Shown piece by piece: positions 19,669 to 27,784 of a stretch of 64,000 nt of DNA. A program made the position numbers and the translations under genes. The notes under the pieces are model-generated. The model saw nothing but the letters and a program-made list of their open reading frames with translations. It was not told where the DNA came from and searched no databases. The DNA is from Mesorhizobium huakuii (lineage in GTDB: Bacteria > Pseudomonadota > Alphaproteobacteria > Rhizobiales > Rhizobiaceae), in the NCBI RefSeq assembly GCF_014189455.1, contig NZ_CP050296.1:6568001-6632000 (forward strand). Direction: 5' to 3'. The number at the start of each line of letters is the position of its first letter. Positions within the stretch are counted from its first letter, which is position 1.

Positions 19669-20873
19669 TGGCGCTGGTTCCCGTCGCCGAGGCGCTCGAA
19701 CGCCTGCTGGATGGCGCAGCACCCCTGGCCGGCGAAAGTGTTTCTCTCTTCGAGGCGGTCGATCGTGTGTTGGCGGAGCCTGTCGTGGCCCTGCGCACCC
19801 AGCCGCCCTTCAATGCCTCGGCCATGGATGGTTACGCGGTCCGCACTGCCGATGTCGCGTTCGTGCCGTCGAAACTCTCGGTGATCGGCATGGCACCGGC
19901 CGGGCGCGGCTTTGACGGCTCGGTCGGCGAGCGCCAGGCGGTGCGCATCTTCACCGGCGCGCCGCTGCCTGAAGGCGCCGACACCATCGTCATCCAGGAA
20001 AACGTCCGGGATCTCGGTGGCGGCAATATCGAAGTGATTGAGCCCACCGGTGAGTGGCGCAACATCAGACGTGTCGGCCTCGACTTTTCCAAAGGCGACG
20101 TGCTGCTGGAAAGCGGCCGCTTGCTCGACCCGGCAGCGCTTTCGCTGGCGGCATCAGCCAACCGTCCAGCAGTCACAGTGGTCAAACGGCCGCTGGTCGC
20201 CATAATCGCCACTGGCGACGAGTTGTTGCCGCCCGGCAGCGAACTCGGGCCGGACCAGATCATCTCGTCCAACGCCTATGGCGTCGCCGCTGTCGCGCAG
20301 TCGGTCGGCGCCCGCGCGCTCGATCTCGGCATTGCCGCCGATCGCAAGGAGGCCATTGCCGCGCTGGTGCAAAAAGCGGTCGCGGCTGGTGCGGATGTCA
20401 TCGTTACCCTTGGCGGCGCCTCGGTCGGCGATCACGATCTCATCCATGACGTGCTGACCGGTGAAGGCATGACGCTCGGCTTCTGGAAGATCGCCATGCG
20501 CCCCGGCAAGCCGCTGATGTTTGGGCGCCTCGGCGCTATCAGGTGCATCGGCCTGCCCGGCAACCCGGTGGCAAGCCTGGTCTGCTCGCAATTGTTCCTG
20601 AAGCCGCTTCTGGCAAAGCTCGGCGGCCGCAATCATCGCCAGGACATGCGTCCGGCGCGGCTTGGCGCCGCAATGCCAGCCAATGATCTGCGCCAGGATT
20701 ATGTGCGGGCGGTGGTCAGGGACGACGAGGACGGGCTGGTGGCGACGCCGTTCAGCATCCAGGATTCTTCGATGCTGCGGATGCTGGCCGACGCCAACGG
20801 GCTGATCGTGCGGGCACCGTATGCCCCCGCATCCGCTGCCGGCGACACTTGCAGCGTGCTGATGCTGCGCTGA
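19668..20873 (+). CDS. moeA: Molybdopterin molybdotransferase
   Basis: This protein inserts molybdate into adenylylated molybdopterin. At 401 residues it is full length. Motifs are PPFNASAMDGYAV near residue 45, TGAPLPEGADTIV, ATGDELLPPGSEL near 180, the MoCF_biosynth segment GGASVGDHD near 250, RPGKPLMFG near 285 and LPGNPVAS near 305. It ends the run from ppiD. In related rhizobia, by my recollection, lexA normally follows within a short distance; here a tryptophan-catabolic block intervenes. Confidence 0.97.
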   Translation: MALVPVAEALERLLDGAAPLAGESVSLFEAVDRVLAEPVVALRTQPPFNASAMDGYAVRTADVAFVPSKLSVIGMAPAGRGFDGSVGERQAVRIFTGAPLPEGADTIVIQENVRDLGGGNIEVIEPTGEWRNIRRVGLDFSKGDVLLESGRLLDPAALSLAASANRPAVTVVKRPLVAIIATGDELLPPGSELGPDQIISSNAYGVAAVAQSVGARALDLGIAADRKEAIAALVQKAVAAGADVIVTLGGASVGDHDLIHDVLTGEGMTLGFWKIAMRPGKPLMFGRLGAIRCIGLPGNPVASLVCSQLFLKPLLAKLGGRNHRQDMRPARLGAAMPANDLRQDYVRAVVRDDEDGLVATPFSIQDSSMLRMLADANGLIVRAPYAPASAAGDTCSVLMLR

Positions 20874-20918
20874 AGAATTGCCACGTAAACCGCTGATAAT
20901 GTGTAAAAATGGTCTCTG

Positions 20919-21749
20919 TCATTCCGAGATCAACGTTCGCGTCAGCGCATGCGTCGGATCGGCAAGTCCATCGACAATGTCGTAGTGATGCCGGTCGGGC
21001 TCGACCACTGCGCTGGTGGTGGCGCCAAGGCCGGTCCAGATGTTGGCCAGCAACGCAGTCTGGCGCAGGAACTCCGAGCGCTCGCCGCCGCCGGCCCAGC
21101 AGGTGATGCGGGTGCCATCCAGGGGGCGCAGCAGCGCCGGGCTTTCCACCAAGGCTTCGGCCTCATCGATTGCCAGTGCCGCATTGTGCCCGGTGAGCAT
21201 GAGTGGACGCAGGTCATGCAGGCCTGAGATCGAGACGACGTGGCGTATGCGCTTTGCCACGTCGGCGGCGAGCGGCGTTGATGTGGTCACCATGCGGCTG
21301 GCGAGATGACCGCCGGCCGAATGTCCTGTCAGCATCAGCGGTCCTCCGACCATTGCCGCCGCCTTGTCGATCGCCGCGCCAATTTCGCGGACGATGCCGG
21401 CGATGCGTATGTCCGGACACAGCGTGTAGGACGGCATCGCCACGGCAAAGCCGTTGCCGACCGCGCCCTTGGCGAGGTGCGACCAGTCGCTCTTGTCGGA
21501 CTCCAGCCAGTAACCGCCATGGATGAACACGACGAGCCCCTTAGGAGCCGCCGTGGGCAGGAAAAGATCGAACCGATTGCGCGGTCGCTCGCCATAGGCG
21601 ACATCGATGCGTGCCCGGCCCTCAGCCAATAGCCCGTCCCGAAACGCTTGCGCCGGTTCGGTCCACGCGGCCGGCCAACGGTCGCTGCCGGCGATGTTCG
21701 CGCCATTGGCGTAGGCATTGTCCCAATCGGCAATGCGGTGTTCGAGCAT
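20919..21749 (-). CDS. Alpha/beta hydrolase, probable kynurenine formamidase (AFMID type)
   Basis: The predicted reaction is hydrolysis of N-formylkynurenine to kynurenine. The 276-residue product starts best at ATG 21749 (MLEHRIADWDNAYANGANI). The oxyanion motif HGGYW, a hallmark of eukaryote-type arylformamidases, is near residue 78. The nucleophile elbow is GHSAGGH near 145, and His in HHYDIVDGL near the C-terminus completes a triad. It is not the metal-dependent KynB family. Neighbouring kynA and kynU supply the steps before and after, and no other formamidase is visible, so this assignment is strong by context though not proven. Confidence 0.8.
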   Translation of the reverse strand: MLEHRIADWDNAYANGANIAGSDRWPAAWTEPAQAFRDGLLAEGRARIDVAYGERPRNRFDLFLPTAAPKGLVVFIHGGYWLESDKSDWSHLAKGAVGNGFAVAMPSYTLCPDIRIAGIVREIGAAIDKAAAMVGGPLMLTGHSAGGHLASRMVTTSTPLAADVAKRIRHVVSISGLHDLRPLMLTGHNAALAIDEAEALVESPALLRPLDGTRITCWAGGGERSEFLRQTALLANIWTGLGATTSAVVEPDRHHYDIVDGLADPTHALTRTLISE

Positions 21750-22053
21750 CGGCACCCTCCCCAAAGCGCATCCGTTTGGCGCTAGCAATGGCCGTCACCA
21801 TGCCATGCGTCAATGCCTCGTGGCAAAACATTTTAGGCTTGAAACAAATTTCGACTGGTGCGATCCTGCCCGGAGAACAGCCGACAATGGGAGGTCTGCT
21901 GTGCTGTCCAAACCTGCGGATGTTCACCCTTCCCGGTGGCGTCGTCGAACAGCTGGCTGCACGAAACCTCTCGCGAAAGATGGGAACTTAAGATCCACCA
22001 CCTCGGACAGTGCTTCGCGCATCTGACCAGGTAGCAAATGGGATGGCGGCGAC
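21750..22053. other. 304-base divergent intergenic region (kynurenine module)
   Basis: This gap lies between the formamidase-type hydrolase (minus) and the CoA ligase (plus). It must hold both promoters. I see no RNA gene, terminator or convincing protein. Short open frames here have no recognisable similarity, and I found no copy of the ATATATAAT element seen at kynU. Confidence 0.5.
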
Positions 22054-23679
22054 ATGCTTGGGCCTTCAGCGCATATCGACACGTTCACGCGCGATCATCT
22101 GCCGCCGCCGGATCAATGGCCGGATTTCCTGCTCGACGGTTTCGACTATCCCGAGCATCTCAACGCCGGCGTCGAATTGACCGACAGGCTGGTCGAGAAG
22201 GGCCTCGGCGACCACACCGCCCTGATCGGCAATGGCCGCCGCCGCACCTACAAGGAACTGTCCGACTGGACGAACAGGCTGGCCCACGCGCTGGTCGAGA
22301 ATTACGGCGTCAAGCCGGGCAACCGGGTGTTGATCCGCTCCGCCAACAACCCTGCAATGGTCGCCTGCTGGCTGGCCGCCACCAAGGTCGGAGCCGTCGT
22401 CGTCAACACCATGCCGATGCTGCGCGCCGGCGAACTCACCAAGATCGTCGACAAGGCGGAGATAACCATCGCGCTCTGCGACACCAGGCTGATGGACGAG
22501 ATGACCGCCTGTGCCAAGGACAGCGCCTTCCTGAAGCAGGTGATCGGCTTCGACGGCACCGCCAACCATGACGCCGAACTCGACCGCATCGCGCTCGACA
22601 AGCCGGTCACATTCACCGCCGTCAACACCGGCCGCGACGACGTCGCCCTGCTCGGCTTCACTTCGGGCACGACAGGCGTGCCGAAGGCGACCATGCATTT
22701 CCACCGCGATCTTCTGATCATCGCCGACGCCTACGCCCGCGAGATCCTCCAGGTGACGCCGGACGATATCTTCGTCGGCTCGCCGCCGCTGGCCTTCACC
22801 TTCGGCCTTGGCGGGCTCGCCATCTTTCCCCTGCGCTTCGGTGCCGCGGCAACGTTGCTGGAACAGGCGACGCCGCCCAACATGATCCACATCATCGAAA
22901 CCTACAAAGCGACCATTTCCTTCACCGCGCCGACCGCTTACCGCGCGATGCTGAAAGCCATGGATGAAGGCGCCGACCTGTCGTCACTGCGCGTCGCCGT
23001 TTCGGCCGGCGAGACATTGCCTGCTCCGGTCTTCGAAGAATGGACTGAGAAGACCGGCAAGCCGATCCTCGACGGCATCGGCGCCACCGAAATGCTGCAC
23101 ATCTTCATCTCCAACCGCTTTGACGACAGGAAGCCGGCGTCGACCGGCAAGCCGGTCGGCGGCTACGAGGCGCGCATCGTCGACGACGCAATGCGCGAGG
23201 TGCCGCGCGGCGAGACCGGACGGCTGGCGGTGCGCGGCCCGACCGGCTGCCGCTACATGGCTGACGACCGGCAGAAGGAGTATGTCCGCGACGGCTGGAA
23301 CCTCACCGGCGACACGTTCACACAGGACGAGGACGGCTTCTTCCATTTCGCCGCGCGTTCTGACGACATGATCGTCAGCGCCGGCTACAACATTGCCGGC
23401 CCCGAGGTCGAGGCAGCGCTGCTGTCGCATCCCGATGTCGCCGAATGCGCTGTCATCGGTGCCGAGGATGGCGAACGCGGCCAGATCGTCGAGGCGCATG
23501 TCGTGCTTGTGCAAGGCGTCTCGCCGGACGCGTTGACCATCAAGCGCCTGCAGGACCACGTCAAGGCAACGATCGCGCCTTACAAATATCCGCGCTCGGT
23601 CAAATTCATCGCCGCCCTGCCCAAGACCCAGACCGGCAAGATCCAGCGGTTCCGGCTGCGCACGGAGAAAATCAATTGA
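22054..23679 (+). CDS. Acyl-CoA ligase of the benzoate/2-aminobenzoate-CoA ligase group
   Basis: This AMP-forming ligase has 541 residues. The P-loop [15 protein letters not shown] is near residue 205, with [11 protein letters not shown] near 345 and the adenylation motifs [11 protein letters not shown] near 410 and [19 protein letters not shown] near 435. The catalytic lysine is in [10 protein letters not shown] near the end. The N-terminal phrase [11 protein letters not shown] is typical of the 2-aminobenzoate/benzoate-CoA ligase branch. Lying directly before kynA, with a stop overlapping its start, it most likely activates anthranilate made by kynureninase to anthranilyl-CoA. Benzoate as substrate is the main alternative. 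Confidence 0.82.
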   Translation: MLGPSAHIDTFTRDHLPPPDQWPDFLLDGFDYPEHLNAGVELTDRLVEKGLGDHTALIGNGRRRTYKELSDWTNRLAHALVENYGVKPGNRVLIRSANNPAMVACWLAATKVGAVVVNTMPMLRAGELTKIVDKAEITIALCDTRLMDEMTACAKDSAFLKQVIGFDGTANHDAELDRIALDKPVTFTAVNTGRDDVALLGFTSGTTGVPKATMHFHRDLLIIADAYAREILQVTPDDIFVGSPPLAFTFGLGGLAIFPLRFGAAATLLEQATPPNMIHIIETYKATISFTAPTAYRAMLKAMDEGADLSSLRVAVSAGETLPAPVFEEWTEKTGKPILDGIGATEMLHIFISNRFDDRKPASTGKPVGGYEARIVDDAMREVPRGETGRLAVRGPTGCRYMADDRQKEYVRDGWNLTGDTFTQDEDGFFHFAARSDDMIVSAGYNIAGPEVEAALLSHPDVAECAVIGAEDGERGQIVEAHVVLVQGVSPDALTIKRLQDHVKATIAPYKYPRSVKFIAALPKTQTGKIQRFRLRTEKIN

Positions 23680-24512
23680 GCGAGCCCTACGATCCGGCGT
23701 CGGAAGGCGCACAGATGTCCTTCAAGGAGCGTATGTCCTACAGCGACTATCTGCACCTGGAAAAAGTGCTGGAGGCACAGACGCCGCAATCGTCGGCGCA
23801 TGACGAGATGCTGTTCATCATCCAGCACCAGACCTCGGAACTCTGGATGAAGCTCGCTCTGCACGAGATCGGCGCCGCGATCCGCTCCATCCGTGCCGAC
23901 CGGCTTGAGCCGAGCTTCAAGATGCTGTCACGCGTCGCCCGCATTTTCGAGCAGCTCAACAATGCCTGGGACGTGCTGCGCACGATGACGCCAAGCGAAT
24001 ACACCGAGTTCCGCGACGCGCTCGGCCAGTCCTCCGGCTTCCAGTCCTGGCAATACCGCGCCATCGAATTCATGGCTGGCAACCGCAACCTTGCCATGCT
24101 CGGGCCGCACAAGCACCGGCCGGACCTCACCGGCAAGCTGGAGGCGATCCTGGCCCAGCCGTCCCTCTACGATGAAGCGCTGCTGCTTCTGGCGCGCAAC
24201 GGGTTCGACATCGGCGCCGATGCCAGGCGCACGGACTGGCGGGAGACGCGCACCGAAAATGAAGAAGTCCTGGTCGCCTGGCAGACCGTCTACCGCGACC
24301 CGCAGCGCTACTGGATGTTCTATGAGCTGGCCGAAAAGCTGGTCGATTTCGAGGACTATTTCCGCCGCTGGCGCTTCAACCATGTCACCACGGTCGAGCG
24401 CATCATCGGCCTGAAGCGCGGCACCGGCGGCACATCAGGGGCGTCGTACCTGAAGAAGATGCTCGAGGTCGTCCTGTTTCCCGAATTGTGGACAGTCCGG
24501 ACCCGGCTTTGA
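23676..24512 (+). CDS. kynA: Tryptophan 2,3-dioxygenase
   Basis: This haem enzyme opens the indole ring of tryptophan to N-formylkynurenine. The product has 278 residues from TTG 23676, which overlaps the ligase stop by three bases (the string TTGA) and gives the expected [22 protein letters not shown]-terminus; the first in-frame ATG is at 23715. Substrate and haem motifs are present: [14 protein letters not shown] near residue 47 and the haem His region [13 protein letters not shown] with [14 protein letters not shown] near 240-265. The gene converges with kynU, with only four bases between the stops. Confidence 0.96.
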   Translation: MSEPYDPASEGAQMSFKERMSYSDYLHLEKVLEAQTPQSSAHDEMLFIIQHQTSELWMKLALHEIGAAIRSIRADRLEPSFKMLSRVARIFEQLNNAWDVLRTMTPSEYTEFRDALGQSSGFQSWQYRAIEFMAGNRNLAMLGPHKHRPDLTGKLEAILAQPSLYDEALLLLARNGFDIGADARRTDWRETRTENEEVLVAWQTVYRDPQRYWMFYELAEKLVDFEDYFRRWRFNHVTTVERIIGLKRGTGGTSGASYLKKMLEVVLFPELWTVRTRL

Positions 24513-24516
24513 CGTC

Positions 24517-25763
24517 TTATGTCACTGCCGTCTTGACCGCAAAACGCGCTTCCTGCCAGGCGCTGCTGCGCAGGATGTCCTCAAGCACCTCGACCGCCTG
24601 CCAGACGTCCTTGTAGCCGACATAGAGCGGCGTGAAGCCGAAGCGGATGGTTGACGGCGCGCGGAAATCGCCGATCACGCCGCGCTCGATCAGGGCCCGC
24701 ATCACCTGGTAGCCATGCGGATGGAGGAACGACACCTGGCTGCCGCGCGCATTGCCGTCGCGCGGACCTTCGAGTTCGAGGCCGTAGGCGCCGCATCTGG
24801 CTTCGACGAGCTGGATGAACAGGTCGGTGAGCGCGATGCTCTTCTTGCGCACCGCCGCCATGTCGACATCGTCCCAGATATCCAGCGCCCCTTTCAGCGC
24901 CCGCATCGACAGCACTGGCTGCGTGCCGCACAGGAATCGGCGGATGCCGCTGCCGGCCGTATAGCTTTGCTCAAAAGCGAAGGGCCGCGCATGGCCCCAC
25001 CAGCCGCTCAACGGCTGGTGGACATCGTCGTGATGGCGTTTCGCGGCATAGATGAAGGCCGGCGCGCCTGGACCGCCATTGAGATATTTGTAGGTGCAGC
25101 CGATGGCGAAATCGGCATTCGCGGCATCGAGCTCGACCGGCAAGGCGCCGGCGGTGTGGCAGAGATCCCAGACGATCAGAGCGCCGACCTGGTGAGCCTT
25201 GCACGTCAGCGCGGCCATGTCGCGCAATTGTCCGGTTTTGTAATTGACGTGGTTGACCAGGATGACCGCGACGCGCTCATCGATCAGTTCCTCAATGGTG
25301 GGCGCATCGACGCCTTCGAGCCGCAGCACCGTGCCCGGCCGCGTCGAGGCCACGCCTTCGGCCATGTAGAGGTCGGTTGGGAAACTGTCGCCCTCGGCGA
25401 CGATGACCGATCGGTTCGGCCGCATGCCAAGGGCCGCATGCAGCACCTTGTAGATGTTGATCGAAGTTGTATCGCAGACCACCGTCTGGCCGAAAGCGGC
25501 GCCGATCAGCCGTCCGAGCTGGTCGCCGAGCGCAACCGGCATATCGAACCAGCCGGCAGTGTTCCAGGCACGAATGAGGTCCTGCGCCCACTCCTGCGTC
25601 GCCGCCTTCTGCAGCTCGTTGAAGACGGCGGGCGCCGCGCACCCAGCGAATTGCCGTCGAGGTAGATCACACCTTCCGGCAGAATGAAGCGGTCGCGCAT
25701 GGCACGCAGCGGATCCGCCGCATCCATGGCTTCGACTGCTGCGAGATCGAGTGTTGCATTCAT
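24517..25763 (-). CDS. kynU: Kynureninase, apparent -1 frameshift near 25635-25640
   Basis: This PLP enzyme cleaves kynurenine to anthranilate and alanine. The C-terminal 370 residues are complete, with the PLP lysine in [14 protein letters not shown] near residue 240. The true N-terminus, from ATG 25763 ([22 protein letters not shown]...YLDGNSLGA), is in another frame and breaks at GGTGCGCGGCGCC. Adding one G (GCGGCGG) gives a 415-residue enzyme, the normal length. It is divergent from a GntR regulator, across a region with repeated ATATATAAT motifs. The break is more likely a sequence error than a pseudogene. Confidence 0.9.
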
Positions 25764-25857
25764 GATCGATTGTCCTTCGCGCATGGGCGCGCCCAGATGA
25801 ACACGTCAGGTGAAATCGGCTGGGCAATCATGAGCAGTCTGCCAAACCCTGTCAAAC

Positions 25858-25898
25858 ATTATATATAATTTACGCCATGGAAGGCTTTCATATATAAT
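25858..25898. promoter_or_regulatory. Candidate GntR operator, repeated ATATATAAT
   Basis: In the kynU/gntR divergent region, ATTATATATAAT (25858-25869) is a perfect 12-bp palindrome. The nonamer ATATATAAT recurs at 25861-25869 and 25890-25898, 29 bases apart. The AT-rich block stands out in this GC-rich window. It could be the regulator's binding site, promoter -10 elements, or both. Confidence 0.5.
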
Positions 25899-25929
25899 CG
25901 TGACGTGACAGCCTAAGGATGGGACAACG

Positions 25930-26664
25930 ATGTTGGACGAAGGACTCTCGAAGACGGAAGCGGCCTACCGGCTGGTGCGTCGCGATATCCTCGCGACCCG
26001 TCTGCGGCCCGGCGCGCCGCTCAAGCTCAGCGCGTTGCGCAACAGTTATGGCATTGGCTGGACGCCGTTGCGCGAAGCGCTGTCGCGACTGGAGGCGGAG
26101 CGCCTGGTGACTTCCATCAGCAATCGCGGCTTTGCCGTTGCTCCGGTTTCGCGCACCGAATTGGAAGACCTGTCGCGCGCCAGGTGTGTCGTCGAACTGC
26201 CACTGCTTCAGGAATCGATCGAGAAAGGTGGCCACGATTGGGAAAACGCGGTCGTCGCCGCCCATTACCGGCTGTCGCGTTGCAAGACCGCTGTCGACGA
26301 TCCATCCGACGAAGTGGTCGACGAATGGGATGAAAAGCACGAGGCTTTCCACGCGGCACTGCTCAGTGCGGCAGCATCCCCCTGGCTGCTGACCTTTCAT
26401 TCCACGATCGCGGATCAATTGCGTCGCCATCACCGTTTTCTCGGCTTGGCGCCAACGCTGCGGGCGGCGGCCGGCCTGCAGCATGGTTACGAGGAGGCCG
26501 TGGAGGCGTTGCGCCAGGCGGTCGCAATCGAACATCACACCGCGCTCATGGAGGCGGCGCTGGATCGTAATATCGAGCGCGCGAAAACCCTGATGATCGC
26601 CCATATCGGCTATACGCTGCATGTCTATGTCCATGCCGGCGACGGCAGCATAAATAAGCGGTAG
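25930..26664 (+). CDS. GntR-family transcriptional regulator (FadR/FCD type)
   Basis: This 244-residue regulator has an N-terminal winged helix at about residues 8-72 (AAYRLVRRDILATRLRPGAPLKLSALRNSYGIGWTPLREALSRLEAERLV). The C-terminal FCD all-helical ligand domain has metal-type histidines (HEAFHAALL near residue 140, HHRFLG, EHHTAL near 200). It is divergent from kynU and closes the tryptophan-degradation module, so control of kynU and perhaps kynA is the natural inference. The effector might be kynurenine or anthranilate; this is not shown by sequence. Confidence 0.87.
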   Translation: MLDEGLSKTEAAYRLVRRDILATRLRPGAPLKLSALRNSYGIGWTPLREALSRLEAERLVTSISNRGFAVAPVSRTELEDLSRARCVVELPLLQESIEKGGHDWENAVVAAHYRLSRCKTAVDDPSDEVVDEWDEKHEAFHAALLSAAASPWLLTFHSTIADQLRRHHRFLGLAPTLRAAAGLQHGYEEAVEALRQAVAIEHHTALMEAALDRNIERAKTLMIAHIGYTLHVYVHAGDGSINKR

Positions 26665-26959
26665 CGCAACGGGATCACGGACCGAAGCCGGTATGGCAAT
26701 TTCGTGGCAAAGTTGGCATTTTGGCTTCGTTTCGTTCACGGCAGGCCAAGGATTGGTGAAAGGAGAAAAATCTCTCATCGAGCTTTGTCGGCTACTGATG
26801 CCAGACCTCGGAGCAGGATAGGCCACAGGCCATTAACCAAAACAATTTCAAAGCCGGCAAGCGCACCGCGCGGCGGCAGGCAGGCATCGAACACCGCCTG
26901 TTGCCGGGCCAAATAATTTCAGACGCCTTAACGAATTCACTAAACTTTAAACAGTTGCA

Positions 26960-26974
26960 GAACACAACTGGAAC
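26960..26974. promoter_or_regulatory. SOS box GAAC-N7-GAAC upstream of lexA
   Basis: GAAC ACAACTG GAAC matches the alphaproteobacterial LexA-binding consensus (GAAC or GTTC direct repeat with a seven-base spacer). It lies 72 bases upstream of the lexA ATG, consistent with autorepression. Confidence 0.88.
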
Positions 26975-26985
26975 AGATAGGGTTT

Positions 26986-27000
26986 GTTCTGGGTTTGTTT
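26986..27000. promoter_or_regulatory. Second, imperfect SOS box GTTC-N7-GTTT
   Basis: GTTC TGGGTTT GTTT follows the first box by 11 bases and differs from the GTTC-N7-GTTC consensus at one base. It may be a weaker second LexA site. Confidence 0.5.
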
Positions 27001-27045
27001 TTCGATTCTGGTTCACACCCTTCGTTCAATGCCTTGGGGGCCGCC

Positions 27046-27784
27046 ATGCTGACACGCAAGCAACATGAACTGCTGATGTTCATTCATGAACGGCTGAAGG
27101 AAAGCGGCATTCCGCCTTCCTTCGACGAGATGAAGGAAGCGCTCGATCTCGCCTCCAAGTCAGGGATCCATCGCCTGATCACGGCACTGGAGGAACGCGG
27201 CTTCATTCGCCGGCTGCCCAATCGGGCGCGAGCGCTGGAAGTGCTGCGGTTGCCGGATTCTGATCGCGCCGGGCCTCAACGCGGCAAAGAAATTCTCGCC
27301 AAGCGTCATTCAGGGCAGTCTCGGTCAGGGCGGCCTTGGCCGCCAGATCAAGCCGGCGCCATCACGCTTGCCCGCGGCCGGCAATGATGACGACGCGGTT
27401 TCCGCCGTGTCGATTCCGGTGATGGGCCGCATCGCCGCCGGTGTGCCGATCGATGCCATCCAGCATCAGACTCATTCCATCTCGGTGCCGCCGGACATGA
27501 TCATGGGCGGCGAGCACTATGCGCTGGAGGTCAAGGGCGACTCGATGATCGAGGCCGGCATCTTCGATGGCGACACGGTCATTATCCGCAACGCCGATAC
27601 GGCGAGCCCGGGCGAGATCGTCGTGGCGCTGGTCGACGACGAGGAAGCGACATTGAAGCGGTTCCGCCGCAAAGGCGCCTCGATCGCGCTTGAAGCCGCC
27701 AACCCGGCCTACGAGACGCGTATTTTCGGGCCGGACAGGGTCAAGGTGCAAGGCAAGCTCGTCGGGCTGATCCGGCGCTACTGA
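27046..27784 (+). CDS. lexA: LexA repressor, apparent +1 frameshift near 27261
   Basis: This is the SOS-response repressor, which self-cleaves when RecA is activated. The N-terminal winged helix begins at ATG 27046 ([33 protein letters not shown]). The C-terminal S24 domain has the Ala-Gly cleavage site in GRIAAGVPI, the catalytic Ser in GDSMIEAG and the Lys in DEEATLKRF. Between them the frame changes after LPDS. Deleting one T at about 27261 (GATTCTGATC to GATTCGATC) joins both halves into a 245-residue protein, with the linker reading [21 protein letters not shown]. Its stop overlaps that of comEC by seven bases. A sequence error is more likely than loss of lexA. Confidence 0.92.

Larger units (their letters stand above)
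26665..27045. other. 381-base intergenic region with the lexA control region
   Basis: This gap separates the GntR gene from lexA. Its last 90 bases hold one perfect and one imperfect SOS box (26960-26974 and 26986-27000). The rest, 26665-26950, shows no convincing gene or RNA. Its AT content is higher than the flanks, consistent with a promoter region at the edge of the inserted module. Confidence 0.55.
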
